A stretch of 64,000 nucleotides of DNA from Chrysomallon squamiferum (taxonomy: Eukaryota; Mollusca; Gastropoda; Neomphalida; Peltospiridae). Below are positions 46,427-61,195 of the stretch, piece after piece. A program made the position numbers and the translations under genes. The stretch is from positions 10,109,792-10,173,791 of the forward strand of contig CM022674.1 of assembly GCA_012295275.1 (NCBI GenBank), written 5' to 3'. Positions within the stretch are counted from its first letter, which is position 1; each line of letters starts with the position of its first letter. Under the pieces are notes generated by a model, which was not told the DNA's origin, made no database searches, and worked only from the letters and a program-made list of their open reading frames with translations.

Positions 46427-49400
46427 ATGTCAGGTGAGAAGACGTCAGTGAACATGTTGGAGCAGTTTGTACTCCTCGCTAAAACAGCAAAGGGAGCAGC
46501 AGCTGTGAGTCTAGTCAGCCAGGTGCTGGAGGCATCTGGGGTTTATGTGTTCGGAGAACTGCTAGACATGCCAAACATGCAAGAGGTGAAAACACCATTA
46601 ATTTAATATAAACAGTAACTGTTAATATCTTCTAAAATCTAAGCATTAATATGTAAAAATGTGAGTATAAACATTAATCTAAATAGTGATAATGTATAAT
46701 ATAAATATTAATACAGTACTGCTTTTAATATTTCATGTAAATATTAATATAAAATGTAATTTTAATACAGTTAGGTCTACTACAGTCAAAGCATTAATAT
46801 CTGATAGTGACTATATTTACTATAAATGTTAATTGAAAATAATACATCGTCTAAACATAAATAATATAATACTTTGAATATTTCTTTAAAAACCCATTAA
46901 TACAAAATTTTGTCATTTTTTTTGACATGACCTTAATACCTATAATCGATAATAAATCAAATATTAACCAGAATATTAGTTATATAAATAATAAATTAAA
47001 ATTCTTTATTATTAAATTATGATTTTTAAAAGACAGATAAATATTTAAATAGTTAAGTAAAATTAAGTAAATGTGTTTAGTACAAATATAATTGATCTAA
47101 TCATTACAGGAATAGTTTGTTGAACTTTATATGAATGCTAATTAAAATAACAGTGTATTTTCTTAATTACAGTTACAGACAACAGCTCCACAACATTTTC
47201 AAGCGCTGAATTTGTTTGCTTACGGAACTTACCGAGATTATAAAGGTAACTGATTTTAGCTTTAGATACTAACCTTCTTGATATGTTAACTTTTGTGGTA
47301 GTTGTTTGGTCCAAAGAAAAATATAACAGATTACTTAATAAAAAAGAAGTCAGTCACTGAAATATTCTAGCTATTGTGATACCATAATTTTTGCAGTCAT
47401 ATAAGTCTTTCATTGACTAAATATATCAGTTTTATTGCTTATGTTTTGTTTGTAAGGAAGTACAAAGAAATGAACTTGATTCAGATGACTTTTAAATATT
47501 TAGCAAAATAGAACTAATGTTTATCATACAAAGATATCACTACTTGCTATTTTTGCTGTATTGTTTGTAAGTCATGGTCAGATAATATACAGCTAACTAC
47601 AGGCATTCTCCATTAAAATATAAATTTAATTTATTTATATGTTTGAAATAGCTATAATTTTATAATTATCATGTTTGTTTCTTCCGTTAAAGCCAACAGA
47701 AGCAAATTTCCTGATTTAACACCTGTACAGCTCACAAAATTAAGACATTTAACAATTGTTTCCTTGGCAACAAAAAATAAGGTGATTTTTAATTACACAA
47801 TTTTGTTGATCTCTTTTGTTAGGCTAAGCTTTACTGATTTTGCATGGTTTGCTGTAGCTATCAATATTTCTGCAAAGTGTTAATAAAATTTCAGATTTCT
47901 TTTAACTGAATGGAGAATAAGACATTAAAAACATACATTGTCCTATCTAAAAAGGCAAATAGATTAAATTGTTATTTCTTAATTTTTAAAATCTAACATA
48001 ATTATCTTGATAGGGAAATAATTTTAAAAAAAATGTTTTAATTGTAAGTAAAATTTACTTTTTAAGCAACAAATTGTTACTTTTTGTCCTTTTTTAATGA
48101 AACCAGTAGAAAAATAAAACCAGTTTATAGAAATACTTAATTGATTTTTATTTTCAGTGTATTCCTTACTCAGTCTTGCTAGATGAGTTGGATCTGGAGA
48201 ATGTGAGACAACTTGAGGTAAAACAGTTCATATTTTATGTTCTCGCATTAACTTTCCTAATATAGTCATGCATGTTAGAGATAGCCATTAATTCTGTTTT
48301 TGTTAAATTATATTTGATCTCCATTTGATAATTAAATGGAATTCTAAAATATTTTTATGAATTGTATTATTTACTATTAGAGATGTGCAAGAGTCGAACA
48401 TAATTTTGTTGACATGTTAAATCACCTCTTGCATATGAGATCTGTTATTTATTTTATATAAACATTTTCTTTGATTATATTTGATATTTCTGTTAGCTGT
48501 TGAATTATAGCATCAGATTATTAATTTAAATCTTAAAAAGATATTTTTATCTTTAAGTATTTTATATTTTATATCGAATTTATAAATGTTCTTCACTGCA
48601 TTTGAGCATTATTTTCTGTTAAGGATTTGATTATAGAGGTGATATATGCTGATATAATTCATGGCAAACTAGATCAGAAAAATCAGAGGTTGGAGGTGGA
48701 CTACGCCATTGGTCGAGATATCCGCCCGGAGGCTGTGTCAGAAGTGATCTCTGTGTTACAAGACTGGTATTTTTATAAAACATGTTTTGAACATTTTCAC
48801 TCAAATATGATTATTCTAAAGTGGGGTTATTTTTACAACTTCTGTCAAATGTGTTATATTCTGTGACTAAACAATTTTAAATGATTATACTTTTTCATGT
48901 TTTTAGAAATAATGTAGGTGTGATGTAAAAAGTATTTACTTTTTTAGGTTAGAAGATAATTGCCTTAATTTCCTGAGTTTTATTTTAGAAAATGAAAATA
49001 ATTTTTAATTGTAAATTTAATGAGTTCATTTAAAATATTGTTTAAAATAATGTTAGAGACATTACTTTTTATTGTTTGGAGTAAATAAATAAACAGAAAA
49101 TATATATTTGTTAATAATAAAATTTATTTTAAATGTACTAAATAGTTTATAAGTATTTTTAGTATCTGAGTAATTATCTCACTCAGGAATTATTCAGTTT
49201 TTACAAAAAGCATGTTCCATCTCTTGTTATGTAGGTGTTCTAGCTGTGAACTTGTTCTTAAGGGAATTGAAGACCAGATTGCTAAGGCTAATTCTAACAA
49301 AGAACATCATAACAAGATTAAAGCCCAGATAGAAACTGAGGTAAATTTTATTTTATCTAGGGGTGGGAGAAGAAGAAAAAAAAATGAAAGTATTTTCATT

Positions 49401-49891
49401 TAGAATTCTTTACTACTATTATCATACATACACACATACACAAACACACAGAAACTAAATTTTTAATGTAATTTCATATCATTATTCAGATGCTGCAGTC
49501 ATTTATACAGCAAATAATTTTATTCTGCAGGTGGCTAATATTAAAAAAACACTGAAAAGTACACAACAACAAGATGTTGATGAGCAGATGGTCACTGAAA
49601 GTACCATGGCTACACAGTCTGATAAACAGTCGAAAAAAACTACAAAAACTAAAGGGTATAATTTTTCTGTTTTATTCCTTTACTAGTTATATTTTTTATT
49701 ATTATTTGGTATGTGTCAGAAAAAGTGTCTGTTCATTTATTTTTGGGAGGTTTCCATTATATAGATTTGCCATGACCTGAAAGTTAATTCATATAAATTT
49801 ATAGCTGGAAGTGCACTTTTTTATAACGTTTAATAACTGATTTTAATGTTTCAGATTGCGAGGTAGCAGTAGTGGGAAGCTATGGAAATAG
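46427..49891 (+). CDS. COPS7: COP9 signalosome complex subunit 7
   Basis: PCI-domain subunit of the COP9 signalosome, which removes NEDD8 from cullin-RING ubiquitin ligases. Exons: 46427-46585, 47173-47245, 47693-47781, 48158-48217, 48624-48766, 49235-49340, 49531-49655, 49855-49891, in phase, giving 263 aa (human COPS7A 275, COPS7B 264). Landmarks: [118 protein letters not shown], then a coiled-coil tail ([20 protein letters not shown]) and a Lys-rich end finishing [13 protein letters not shown]. This is the single invertebrate COPS7; it cannot be assigned to the vertebrate A or B copy. Convergent with RCC2. AATAAA at 50158-50163. Confidence 0.97.
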
Positions 49892-52800
49892 AATTAGATT
49901 TTAGTTCTCAACGAAAATACACTAACAGCTACAGAATGTGAAAAGATGATTGTAACAAAGCCATTTTCCTGTGTGTGTGTGTTGAAAAAAATTCTAAGCA
50001 TTGCTTCAGAAAAATGTTGCTTTTTCAGTGTCACATCTTTTGTGAGTGAAAAGTTGTAAAAACTGATGATCTGTCAACTGCAAATTGTTGATATAACTTT
50101 ATCATGACTAATAATAATTGATTTAAGAATTACAAAAACTAATTCCATTATGAAAAGAATAAATAAATGAAAGTAATTAAGCATGTTGTAACTTCTGTAA
50201 TAAAAAAATTAAAACATTTATGAAAAATATTTGTATGGATTTAAAGGTAATGGACTCAATGAAGATATGGTTGGATTGGATTCTCTCTTATCAGTGTCAA
50301 ACTCATTGAAATAAAGTTCTGAATTAATAACACTTTTATTTATTGAGACATTATGTTTTTCAGTTTTGTTGTAAAATTATTTATTTTCAGTATTTCTTTA
50401 AAAATATATAAATTCAAGTACTCTGTTAAACATTAAAATTAATAACACGTATAAACCTTTTTTTAAATTATTATTAATGAATGTTCCAACACATTACAGT
50501 ATAGAAAAATGTCAATAAGCACAAAACAAGTACAAATCAGATGTTATTTTATTTTTTGGTTTCCAAAACATCTATAATTGTATTTAGAAAATATCTTGAA
50601 AATAATTTTATTTTATTTTATTTTATATTATGACTTTGCTGTGGTAATTTTGTATGCTTATTGCCAGTGTAAGCACATAGATGGAGATATTTTTTTTTTT
50701 TTTTTAGAATCTGTTGATAATGTAAAACATCTGCCATCTTTGATTGATAATAATAAGTTAAAATAATTTAAATTTACAGACGTAAAATTGTACTCATTTC
50801 TAAAAGTTGATATATGAAGTCTCAGGTTCACATCAAGTTGAAGATTATCAAAAATCTGTTGATTTTTCTTAGAATAGTGTGTGTGTGTGTGAGAGAGAGT
50901 TTATTTTTTATAATACACAGGGTTTCTTAATCATTTTTACTCTTAATTTTTTATTTTTTTTTTAGTTATAATTTTAAGATTTCATTATATTTATATTTAT
51001 TTTTGCATTTTTTCAACTGTTTTCTTTAAACATTCAATCAGTGAGTTTTTTTTAACATCTTGGAAATAGTATCCCTTTATGTTCAGACTGTTAAGAGATT
51101 TTTTATTAAAAGATTAATTCATGTGTATGTTTATTATCATTTATACATATCACTTTTAAATCAATTTTTTCTTCATTTATACATTAATCAGAAGTGAAGT
51201 CTGTCTGCTGCATTTTTTATGCTTGCATAAGTTAATTATTTCAGTCATAAACAATCTGATACTACAATAATGAAGTGTAATTAGGATTTTTATAAAATTT
51301 AATATTGTGTATTTATTTTACTTTTTATTATTTTAAGCAATTTAAAAAAAAAATTTGACCAGTAATAAATAAACTTAAAAATATCCTGACGAGATATATG
51401 CTAGTTTAAAACAAAATTCAGAAAAACCTTTTCATTTTATCAAAATTTATTTCTTTTAATAAACTGTTTTACTTCAAAATTTTAATCCAGTTTTATCATA
51501 CAACAAAAAAAGGAAAAGCTTGTTACATCTATAGATACAATTTACTACTGCATTTACATTTAGATTCTAGTTGTACAACAAATTCTGTACAAACTGATTT
51601 TAGTCACATCCAATCTAACCACTGACGTATATACAGACTAAAAGGCACCCATTACAACAGTTAAAGGTTTTGGCTGATAAGATCATTTTAAAATTATGAC
51701 AGAGTGAACAACATGAAAATGAATATGTTTGTCACTTGATTTTTTTTTCATTACATCAGAAGACCATAATTATTTCTAACTGATGAAGGAGATTCAAATA
51801 TAAATGCTTAATTAAAGTAATTAAAGGTGATGGGGAAAAAATATATAATGTGACCCGGATTTTTCCAAATATTGTTTACATCTATTTGATGGAAATATTT
51901 GCATTAGTCAAGATAATTTTTAATAGTTTTAATACACATGGACTGTATATTTACAGATGACAAAACATTCACTTTAGAAAAAAGCTATATGAATTAAAAT
52001 ATTTTTTTAATAAAGGGAAACACAACAGCTAATATTCATTATAAAATGCATTTTAAATATATCTTTCCATACAAATTTTTTTTTAAAAATTAATAATAAT
52101 AATAATAATAAATTCCCTTTATTACTTCTTCGTTGGTCCCGTACAGTATGAAACTGCTCATATTTTTTCCCTGTTAAAATCAATTAACTGCAATTCAAAC
52201 AGTATCTTAACCAAATACTTAACATTCTTAAGTTGCTATAGCAATTCTAACTGTCTGTGAGCAGTTTATCAGTTCTTTCCAGTATCAATGGAACAATCTA
52301 AGATAACAAAATTTTCACTTTATTTTGTTCTGGCTAACCTGAAGCCATTAGAAATATGTTTTGATTCAAATTGGCAGAGCAGTGGTGAGTAAACAAGACT
52401 CCTCAGAACTATGTTGATTCAAGTATTAATGGATATCTCCAACTAATGCCTCATGTCTAAGACCAATATAGATATTAATACATTTATCAAATCAAACACT
52501 TTTTATTTTATTTCACCTGTTATAAGTTTCTATTTATAACACAGAAACCTTTTGGTGTTAATTAGCTGTTGTCCTGTTTAATGTATTGGTTTCTTAGGGA
52601 ACACAAACACATCACAACAAATACATGAAATGAAAATATTACTAAAATCAGTTACAATAATTGTCTGAAATATTAGCATTAGCTGTCTTTTAACCCTGGC
52701 ATTCAATGATACAAGATTAGTTTAATTATACTGTGTATGGTGTAAACCATTTATAACTTATATTATAATTTTCACCGTGGTTATTTGTTTGTAAAAAATA

Positions 52801-53353
52801 ACACCTGGATGGTCTTAAAATACAAATACCTCGCAAAATAACATTACTAATATCATTTTTTTTTACATTATTCTTGAAATGAACATAAGACAATACAAAA
52901 TAAAGACTCCTTCCCCCCCCACAAAAAAAAGAATGAAAAAAAGAAACAGAAGACTGTTATGTAATACCAAGTTCCGAAATGACATGGTGAAAACAAAAAT
53001 CATCATCAAGCAATGATACAAAATACAAAAACAGTTTAATTAGTTTTAGACCAATGATCACCACAATGGTCATACCAATATTTTGGATCTTTTAAAAAAG
53101 AAAGTAATTCATTTAGTGATTTTGATTTCTCTTCTTTTTTAAAACGTACTAAAAAATATATTGCACAAAATAACATATCTATCTTAGTCCTAAAAAAATA
53201 ATCATGATTGTGGTATGATTTTTAATACAAAAAGTTTAAGAAGAGAAAAAGTACAAATTAATCATCTAGTTTCTAGGTTCTGATCTGTGTTTACTGCTAC
53301 CAAACAATAAGTCAGTAAAGATGAGGTATATACGACGTCACAGTTTGACTGGA
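49892..53353. other. convergent 3' UTR region of COPS7 and RCC2
   Basis: AT-rich DNA between facing stop codons. + strand AATAAA at 50158-50163. On the - strand the first AATAAA downstream of RCC2 that I find is at 52502-52507 and 52507-52512, which would give RCC2 a 3' UTR of about 850 nt. I see no further gene; a short (AAT)n run lies near 52091. Confidence 0.55.
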
Positions 53354-56300
53354 TTAGGGATTAAACACAGGCAGATTGCTGATTTTTTGATGGTCCTCTT
53401 CTGTATCGTTTCTAGCTAATAGCAATGCATGGGCAAAGCCACAAGAAACACTCTCTATATAAATTCCACACAATGGTTTCACTTCCTGTGGTACAGTTGA
53501 TGAATGTGGCTTATTTTCACCATATCCCTGTTTAAAAAAGTATACGATACAGGTATCAAATACACATTTTTGAAATCTGTCAAATATTTCATTATATTAA
53601 TCCAGTTGTTATCTACTCATCGTTTATCATTCAAGTTAATTTTAATTTTATTTAATAATATGTATTTTTTTAGGATGTGTTTATTCTTTTGCTGAAAGAT
53701 GTTTGCTTACAAAACAGCAAGTTTACTAACCTCATTTATAGTACATTATTTTATTTATTTTCACTATTTCCATTTCAAACATAGCTGATATTTCTATTAT
53801 AACCTAAATTTTGGTTTTTTCTTCACAATTAAAAAATACTTTAAACTGAAAATTAAACAATATTAATCTATGTTGATGGATCTGAAATACCCAAATTTCT
53901 GAGTAATTATCTTATTTAATACAAAGTCTGAACTTACAAGTTCACCATACGTTGGACTGGGACCCCAGCTCACTAGACTTTCATCTGCTGCAACAACAAT
54001 ACTTTTGTTACTGGAAAATAAAAGAAAAGAAAGAATTGTATTTTTGGGACAATGCCTGACATACTTGTATTCTACCGTATATTATAATCAGAGTTACACT
54101 TTCTGATTAGCACCTTCAATAACAGGATAACGGTTCCTGTCAGTCAAACTCAAAAAACAAATACTAGTCTGTTGGTACTAGTTTTAATTTTTTTTACATT
54201 CTGTCATTCTTACCAACATCCCACATTGCGGATCTTCCAACCCTGCAAATCATGTACCAGTTTTGGATACATTGCTGCTTCACCAGTTGATTTCGTCTGA
54301 CCCCATAAAAATAATGCTCCTGAAATATTAAACAACAAACAAGTTCTTAAAACAAAAATAACTAGCAGAAAATTATTTACAAACTGTTTAGATATTTCAA
54401 CACTTCCAACTGTTGAATTTATGTTTCCAATATACCACATAACAAAAGTCCTAAACTCAGCTTACTGGCACTACCAGTGCATAAATATTAACATTATATA
54501 TCTATGTATATGTACATATACACAAACATATATTAAAAAACATCCATTAGAAAAACTGTATTCCATCAATGTAATATACAATATTAGTTTTTATATCAGC
54601 AAATTCAAATAAATATTTTGAAACTTTAATGTCATAATATAGCTATAGAAAAAAAAAATAAATAAATAAAAAATAAATCTGTTGCAATAAATCAATAAAT
54701 GGAAAGTATCACATCATGAAATCCTACCCATTTCAGATATTGCCATGCTAAATGTTGATCCAGCATAAATCTGAGTGGCTCCTTTGTTTGGCCCTTCAAA
54801 ATTTTTAAGTAGTCGGGGCACCATTTCATCTTTAGGTACTGCATGACCAAGTCTTCCATAGCCTCCAAAACCCCAGCTGAACACTCGTTTCTTGGAATCC
54901 AGTATTAACTGTAAATGGTGTCAAATAAAACTTTTGTATTATACAGATTAATTAATTTTATCTACCTCATCAGAAAAATATATGCTGATTAATTTTTGCA
55001 AATCATAGTGTATTACAGTTTATCTTTATTAACTCTTGACTACACTTAATGATTAAACTGCTGAGGAGAGGGTAATACTCACCACATGATTGTTGCCACA
55101 AGCAATTTCTTTCACTTCCACATCTGTTATTGGTAAGACATGGTTATCCCTGGTTTTCTCAATCCACACGTTTACTTTGCGTGGAACTAATTCACACTTG
55201 AAGGAAAGCTTATTGCTGGTGACAAAGAATTTGCCATCAGTGTTATGGCCTTGTAAAAATAAAAATATTTACATTAGATTACATAATAATAACAATAAAG
55301 ACAGAGAACAAATTTTTTTAAATTTGTGTAATTGGTTATTAATAATTAAATGTAAATAATCAAGATTAAAAACCTGTTTACCTAACTGTCCATACTCAGG
55401 GCAGCCAAATGTGTACATGTTGCCTCGAATATCAGCCATTGTGCTGAACTCACCACCACATTTTACTTTTCTAATTGGTGGACCTTTGTAATGGATCTGT
55501 AATCAATAAGAGAAATATAAACACAATCCAATACAATCAGCTATTGTGTGAGAAAAATTGCTGAATTGAAGATGAACTGAAAAAAAATTATTAGTCCTTT
55601 CCATTATGGTTTTGTTCATGAGACGAATCTAAATAACCAGACCAAAAGATGTATTAAGAGAGAACTGAAAACAGCAGGTGGGTTCAAAGAGGAATTACAA
55701 TGTTTAAGTGGTTATAATATATTCATATAATGTATCTAAATTTAAACTATAGAACAGTGTCTATGCAAACTTCTGAAAGATCATTCTGTTAAAAATAATT
55801 GTTTCATGCTTTGTACAATATGACAAATTACTTTGGTTGGTGTTGTCACATAAGGACTTTGGTGTCCTAGTCCAAGCTGACCCATTTTGTTGTCTCCACA
55901 TGAGAAGACCTTGCCTCTGTCTGCATAAATATATAAATAAAGCTGTCTAATCAATAAACAAAAATAAAAAAAATTACTTATCAATTAATTTCTGAGTAAC
56001 TTTACCATATTTTCTAATCTTACATACTGCAACCACTCAGTACAAAAGGAAAGAATAATTTTGAGCATTTCTAATTTTTCACTTTATTCACTATGTAATT
56101 TGTATCATAGATTTAACAATAAATATTTTCAATTCACAAAAACATTTATATACTGTCAAATTAAGAAACAAGTGGAAGAAAAAAATTAAAAATAATCTTT
56201 TATAATCGTGTTCCAAACTCAAAAAAAAAAAAACACCACTTTTTCTAACACTGAAAGGAAAAAAAAAAATAATAATAAAAATAGCAAAGAAAATTAAATG

Positions 56301-58538
56301 AAGATTTGAAGTCTATAGTCATTGAAACTTACCTGCTGATAAAATAAAGTTAATTTTCTGAAAACTTTGGAATAACTGAATGTACCTGTCAGAAACAAAG
56401 TATGGTTTCTTCCACAAGCAGCATCTATAATAGTAACTGTACTGAGTCCTCCAACCAAAGTTGGAACATCCTTTCTCTCAATGTCGTCCAAGCCAAGCTG
56501 ACCTTTATCATTGCGGCCTGGAATAACAGGTTTATAAATCATAATTTAATTATAAAACAACATATTTATAAATTATAATTTAATTATAATACTTATTTAT
56601 AAATCATAATTTATAAAACGTAATTTAATTATAATACGTGTTTATAAATTGTAATTTAATTATAATGCAAAAAAAGAAAAAACCTCAGAACACATCTGAT
56701 TATATTGTCTTGCACTTAACATTAAAAATAGTTTTCACTGACTTTGTACATGAACAAAATGTAGAGAATTAGTATAAGTTATAACCAATCCTGGAGCAGA
56801 CTACACTGTGACAAATCTTTCTGTGTGTGAATGAGTAAGTCTCTTTCCCACCAATGTATTATTTTTTTATAAGAGAAATATTTTGTTACAGGAAATAACT
56901 ATTTAAAAATGTTTTGTTTATTGACTGCTTACCCCAAGTATACACTTTGCCTTCATCACTAATGGCAACACTGTGACAGGCTACACAGCTTGACACCACA
57001 GTCCTGATTTTTATTCCTTCTAAAGCTCCTATTCGGTGCGGTGACCATAAATTAGGACCACCTCGGTTTTTACCTAGAATAGAGGTTACTGTCAATAACA
57101 AGTTTTACAACATATGAAAATAAACTGGATGTTCCAATTTTAATTTGTATGACTTGAAAACAACAAATTATGCCAATAAATATTATTTGTTACACATATG
57201 AAAAAGCTTCAGAAATGTAGCTTTCTTCAACATTATATTTGGAACTTAAATTCCCAAAGTAACAGGACTGTTTTTGTATGAAATAAGATAGGCTCTTTTT
57301 GAAAGTTATTAGACATACATGTATATAATGAAAAATAAGTTAATAAAATATTTGATTTATGTAAGAATTATAAGCTGTAAGAGATGAACAATTAAAGTGT
57401 AAAACTGTAAATATCTCAAAATAATCATAACAAACTCAGAAACCAAGACAGTTATAGTTAAAAAAACACAATTAACTTACTTCCTTTGGGGATCGATTTA
57501 CGTCCGATGAGATCCCAATTAGTTCCACCTGTAAACAGTAACACACCAGTGACTGAAGATTCACTCTTTAAAATCTAAATTAAAAACAACACAAATTAAT
57601 TATAATTAATTAAAAAAAAGTAATAATAATAACAATAACAACAAGACCAACAACACAAACACAAAAAATATTCTCTCAATTAGTAGAGTGACATCATAAA
57701 ATATGTAGAAACTAGCAAACTTGTCTGAATAATGATATCTAGTTTATACTGCAAAATTCATTTTTCAAATGTCACAACAGCATACAGCATATACTGATTT
57801 TTGATATCTCAAGAAATAAATATATAACTAGCTAAGGGATAAAAAATATGAAGAAAAAAATAATAATAATAAAAATAGTAAAAAACTTTCAAAATCACTC
57901 TAATTCAAACTATTAATTTCTTGAAACCTTTTTTTTTATTTCAAAGAAATTTATACAAAAAAAAAAAAAAAAAGGATGGAGAATTTATTTTTTCAAATCA
58001 ATTATCTTATTTATTAAATGGCTGCTGTTGCTCTCAGCCTGTTTAATTTATCAAGTATGACTTTATTCCAGGTGTTGAGGTCAAAGATCTTACAATTTAT
58101 AAAGACTTCTACTAGAAGTGATTAAGTGATTGCCCATTTCTTTCACACTGAATGTTAGTCCTCATGTATACAGTAAGGGCAATTTGCATCCATTTTTGTT
58201 CAATACAGTTAATATTTTATTTTTACACAGCAGCATTAGTTAAATACCAGTAAATCTTTTATTTGATCACACATTTGTTTTATTGTAGAAAGGATGCTTC
58301 TAAGACCTATTAATGTTTCGTACTGAATTTATATTTAAATAATTAGCATAATTCAAATTTAAAAACCTCATAAAACATTTTAATACACCATACAGTATTT
58401 TCTACTGAATGTATTAATTAAAATGTTTTCAAACAATTTATCTCATACCAAAACAATGGAAATATTTGTCATTCACCCAGTTTATAACGTATTATCATAA
58501 AAATTAAACATACATACACAAACAAAGCCAAGAATATT

Positions 58539-58573
<35 letters not shown>

Positions 58574-59769
58574 AAAAATTTGTTTTATATAAAAACCCAC
58601 ACATACATTAACATATAATTTTAAACAAGGGGCAATTACTTCATAATTTTTTTTCTTAGTACCATTCGGAAAACGAAAGGAAGAACTGTCCATTCAAAGG
58701 GAAGACATTCTTTGCTGAAAGTCAATCAAATTACAATTCAAACAATTTTCTGTGCAAGAATTAGAAGTCATTCAGATGTTATTTATTTACTGATATTAAA
58801 ATATGTATGTTTAAAAAGTAATAATAATTATATTCATTGATTTGAACTTCACTTCTAGGATGTTTACACCTTTGCTAAGGTTGATTTCAATGATTTCAAT
58901 GACTAAATAATATTATCAGGCAACTAACTACCAGATAATTTTTATTCATCAAAGAAAATTTGTATTCATTAGCATCCCTTGCTTAACATAAAGAAAAACA
59001 AAAAGCAAACAATATTACAAATAAATAAAAATCATATGTTTATAATCTTCATATTAACAGACACAATTTCACTATCACTATTTACTAACATATTCTTTTA
59101 GAAACTTTGCTTATTTTTTTGATCAGCTTCTGCGATATTAACAGAAATTGTTACTTTATGCATGACTAGTACAACTGTAATATAAAGTGTTAACAGAGTT
59201 CATCGCTGTTATCACCATAAATTTGTAAATATAAGCTGAAATATAACTGGTGCTTCACATTAAACAATAAAAGTCATATAAAGTAGGAAACAGCAAACAG
59301 GCAGTTAGACTCTTCAATTTACACTTCAACAGTATTCATATTTATCTGTAATAGGAATTAAAAAATAATAATAAAATTTGGTATTTGGTAATCATTTTTT
59401 TGCTTTTTTGTGCATGTGCATGTGTGTTTATGTTAAATTACCTCAAGAAAAAATTAATATCTGAATGCTATAAAAAAATTCAAAAAAAAAAAAAAAAAAA
59501 CGTTTCCTAAACAATTTTTATTTGTTGTAATATCAAATGTGATATATGATATATTACATACATTTACCCATCTTAACTATTAGTGTTAAGTGCATCACTG
59601 TATACATCATTAATGACATTACAAATAAAGTTATAAACAAATTACCAAAAAAAAAAGCAAAAAAAAAAAGCAAACATTTCTTTGTATTTGAATCAATTTA
59701 TGATTAAATTGATTTAAAAGTAAAAGCTTCTTGTATATACTGTTATGAACGTGCCATATAATCTTTATC

Positions 59770-59826
<57 letters not shown>

Positions 59827-60197
59827 TGTGTATGTATGTATTAAACACACAGTTCTTTTATACAAGATTATCTATGTTCTAGTTATTCGCTAAATGAAGT
59901 AATATTATACTATTTTATAGCTTTTATTTTCTAAATTTCATTTATTTTACCTCTTTACTTTTTGTTCATTATTCTCCAAAACTTGAACAATTTAAATATC
60001 ATTAAAACTATTTTATTTTAGAATTAAAATTAGCTCACAATGTCAACATTAGATGATTCATTGTTCTCGTAATCGTATGTCCCTCCATTTCCAGCAGTTT
60101 CAAAATCTGAGTCGTCAGAATCAGCCTGAGCAGTCATTTTTCTTTTCTTTGTGTGAGATTTTGAGTCACCGCCTCCATTTTTACGTTTTGGAGGCAT
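53354..60197 (-). CDS. RCC2: RCC2 (TD-60), RCC1-like beta-propeller protein
   Basis: RCC1-repeat protein of the mitotic centromere and spindle midzone, also linked to small GTPase signalling. Exons (complement): 60197-60039, 57574-57481, 57073-56933, 56517-56386, 55920-55832, 55496-55382, 55249-55083, 54908-54728, 54319-54214, 54010-53938, 53527-53354, in phase, giving 476 aa (human 522). A basic, low-complexity N-terminus (MPPKRKNGG, TKKRKM, then acidic DSDDSDFE) looks like a nuclear signal and is shorter than in human. The propeller follows, with TNWDLIGRKSIPKG, GGPNLWSPHRIG, KGQLGLDD, CGRNHTLFLTD, NKMGQLGLGHQ, FGCPEYGQLGHN, SWGFGGYGRLGHA, STGEAAMYPKLVHDLQGWKI and ADESLVSWGPSPTYGEL, ending LPVFNP. 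Intron 1 is 2.5 kb; a VDI|ILKSESS junction replaces the longer human linker, so an extra small exon there cannot be excluded. Confidence 0.96.
56525..56665. repeat. short AT-rich tandem repeat in RCC2 intron 3
   Basis: About four units of 28-45 bp, each beginning TTTATAAAT and containing TAATTTAATTATAA. The array starts about 10 nt outside the exon 4 acceptor, where the pyrimidine tract and branch site should be. Confidence 0.85.
58543..58570. repeat. (CA)n microsatellite
   Basis: Fourteen CA units in RCC2 intron 1. Confidence 0.95.
59776..59820. repeat. (TA)n microsatellite
   Basis: About 22 uninterrupted TA units in RCC2 intron 1. Confidence 0.95.
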
Positions 60198-60606
60198 ATT
60201 TTACGATTTTACTTATGTTTGTGAAAGATTTACAACAAAACCGCCAAAGTGTGTCGTTTGTCGACCGATTTTTTATCATAAAAAGTTTCGATGATGCGCT
60301 TAAGGATTTTTCAAACAAATTATGAATATCAGTGTATTTTTGTTTATGTAAACGCTTCCAACGTGATGCTGTACAACTGTCAACTGATTTTATTGCAATA
60401 AAAAACCCCATCAAAGTGGTTATTTAAAGTAAGAATTATTTTACAAAATTATAAAGCAAATTCTAAAAATTAAAAAGTGATATAAACCAAAGGAACAGAG
60501 CATCGACAGACTTCAAGCGGGTATGAAGTGCTTAATAACATACTTTCTGACCGAAGTGCTCACTTGATTACATTAAAGACTCTCTTAACCAAACTTTTAA
60601 ATATAA

Positions 60607-60656
<50 letters not shown>
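60607..60656. repeat. (CA)n microsatellite
   Basis: About 24 uninterrupted CA units. Confidence 0.95.
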
Positions 60657-60657
<1 letters not shown>

Positions 60658-61042
60658 TTACATAAATTGTCGGACTATTCTTTAGAAATATATATATATA
60701 TATATAGTCTGAAATCTAGTTATTGAAACTGAGAATAACCAAATTATTTACTTCTATACCGCTAGATTACCTTTCGCTAGGGCTATTTTATCCCGTTTGT
60801 ATTAGTTTAATTGATAGGATGAAGTCAGAGCTAATTATTATTTTATCATCTCCGCAGTTAAATGGATTAATTTTATTTTACGATACAGAAATATGCAGAT
60901 TTTTAATTGTTACGTCTGCTCGTTCATTATATGAGTGAATATTTTAATATAGGCAAGCACATTTTAACATATTACTGAATATATTTAAATTAAAAAATAA
61001 AAAAAAAAAAAAAAAAAGAAGTTACAAATAGTTGCTTATTCT

Positions 61043-61112
61043 ACGGGTCGGCAACCCATGGTCCGCGAGCCTCATCCGGCCCTCCAACTGAACATTTAAA
61101 CCTCAAATCCTA

Positions 61113-61195
<83 letters not shown>

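Noticed and set aside
53330..53342. ACGTCA half-CRE near the RCC2 stop codon
   Set aside because: Lies in the RCC2 3' UTR; a half site there is expected by chance.
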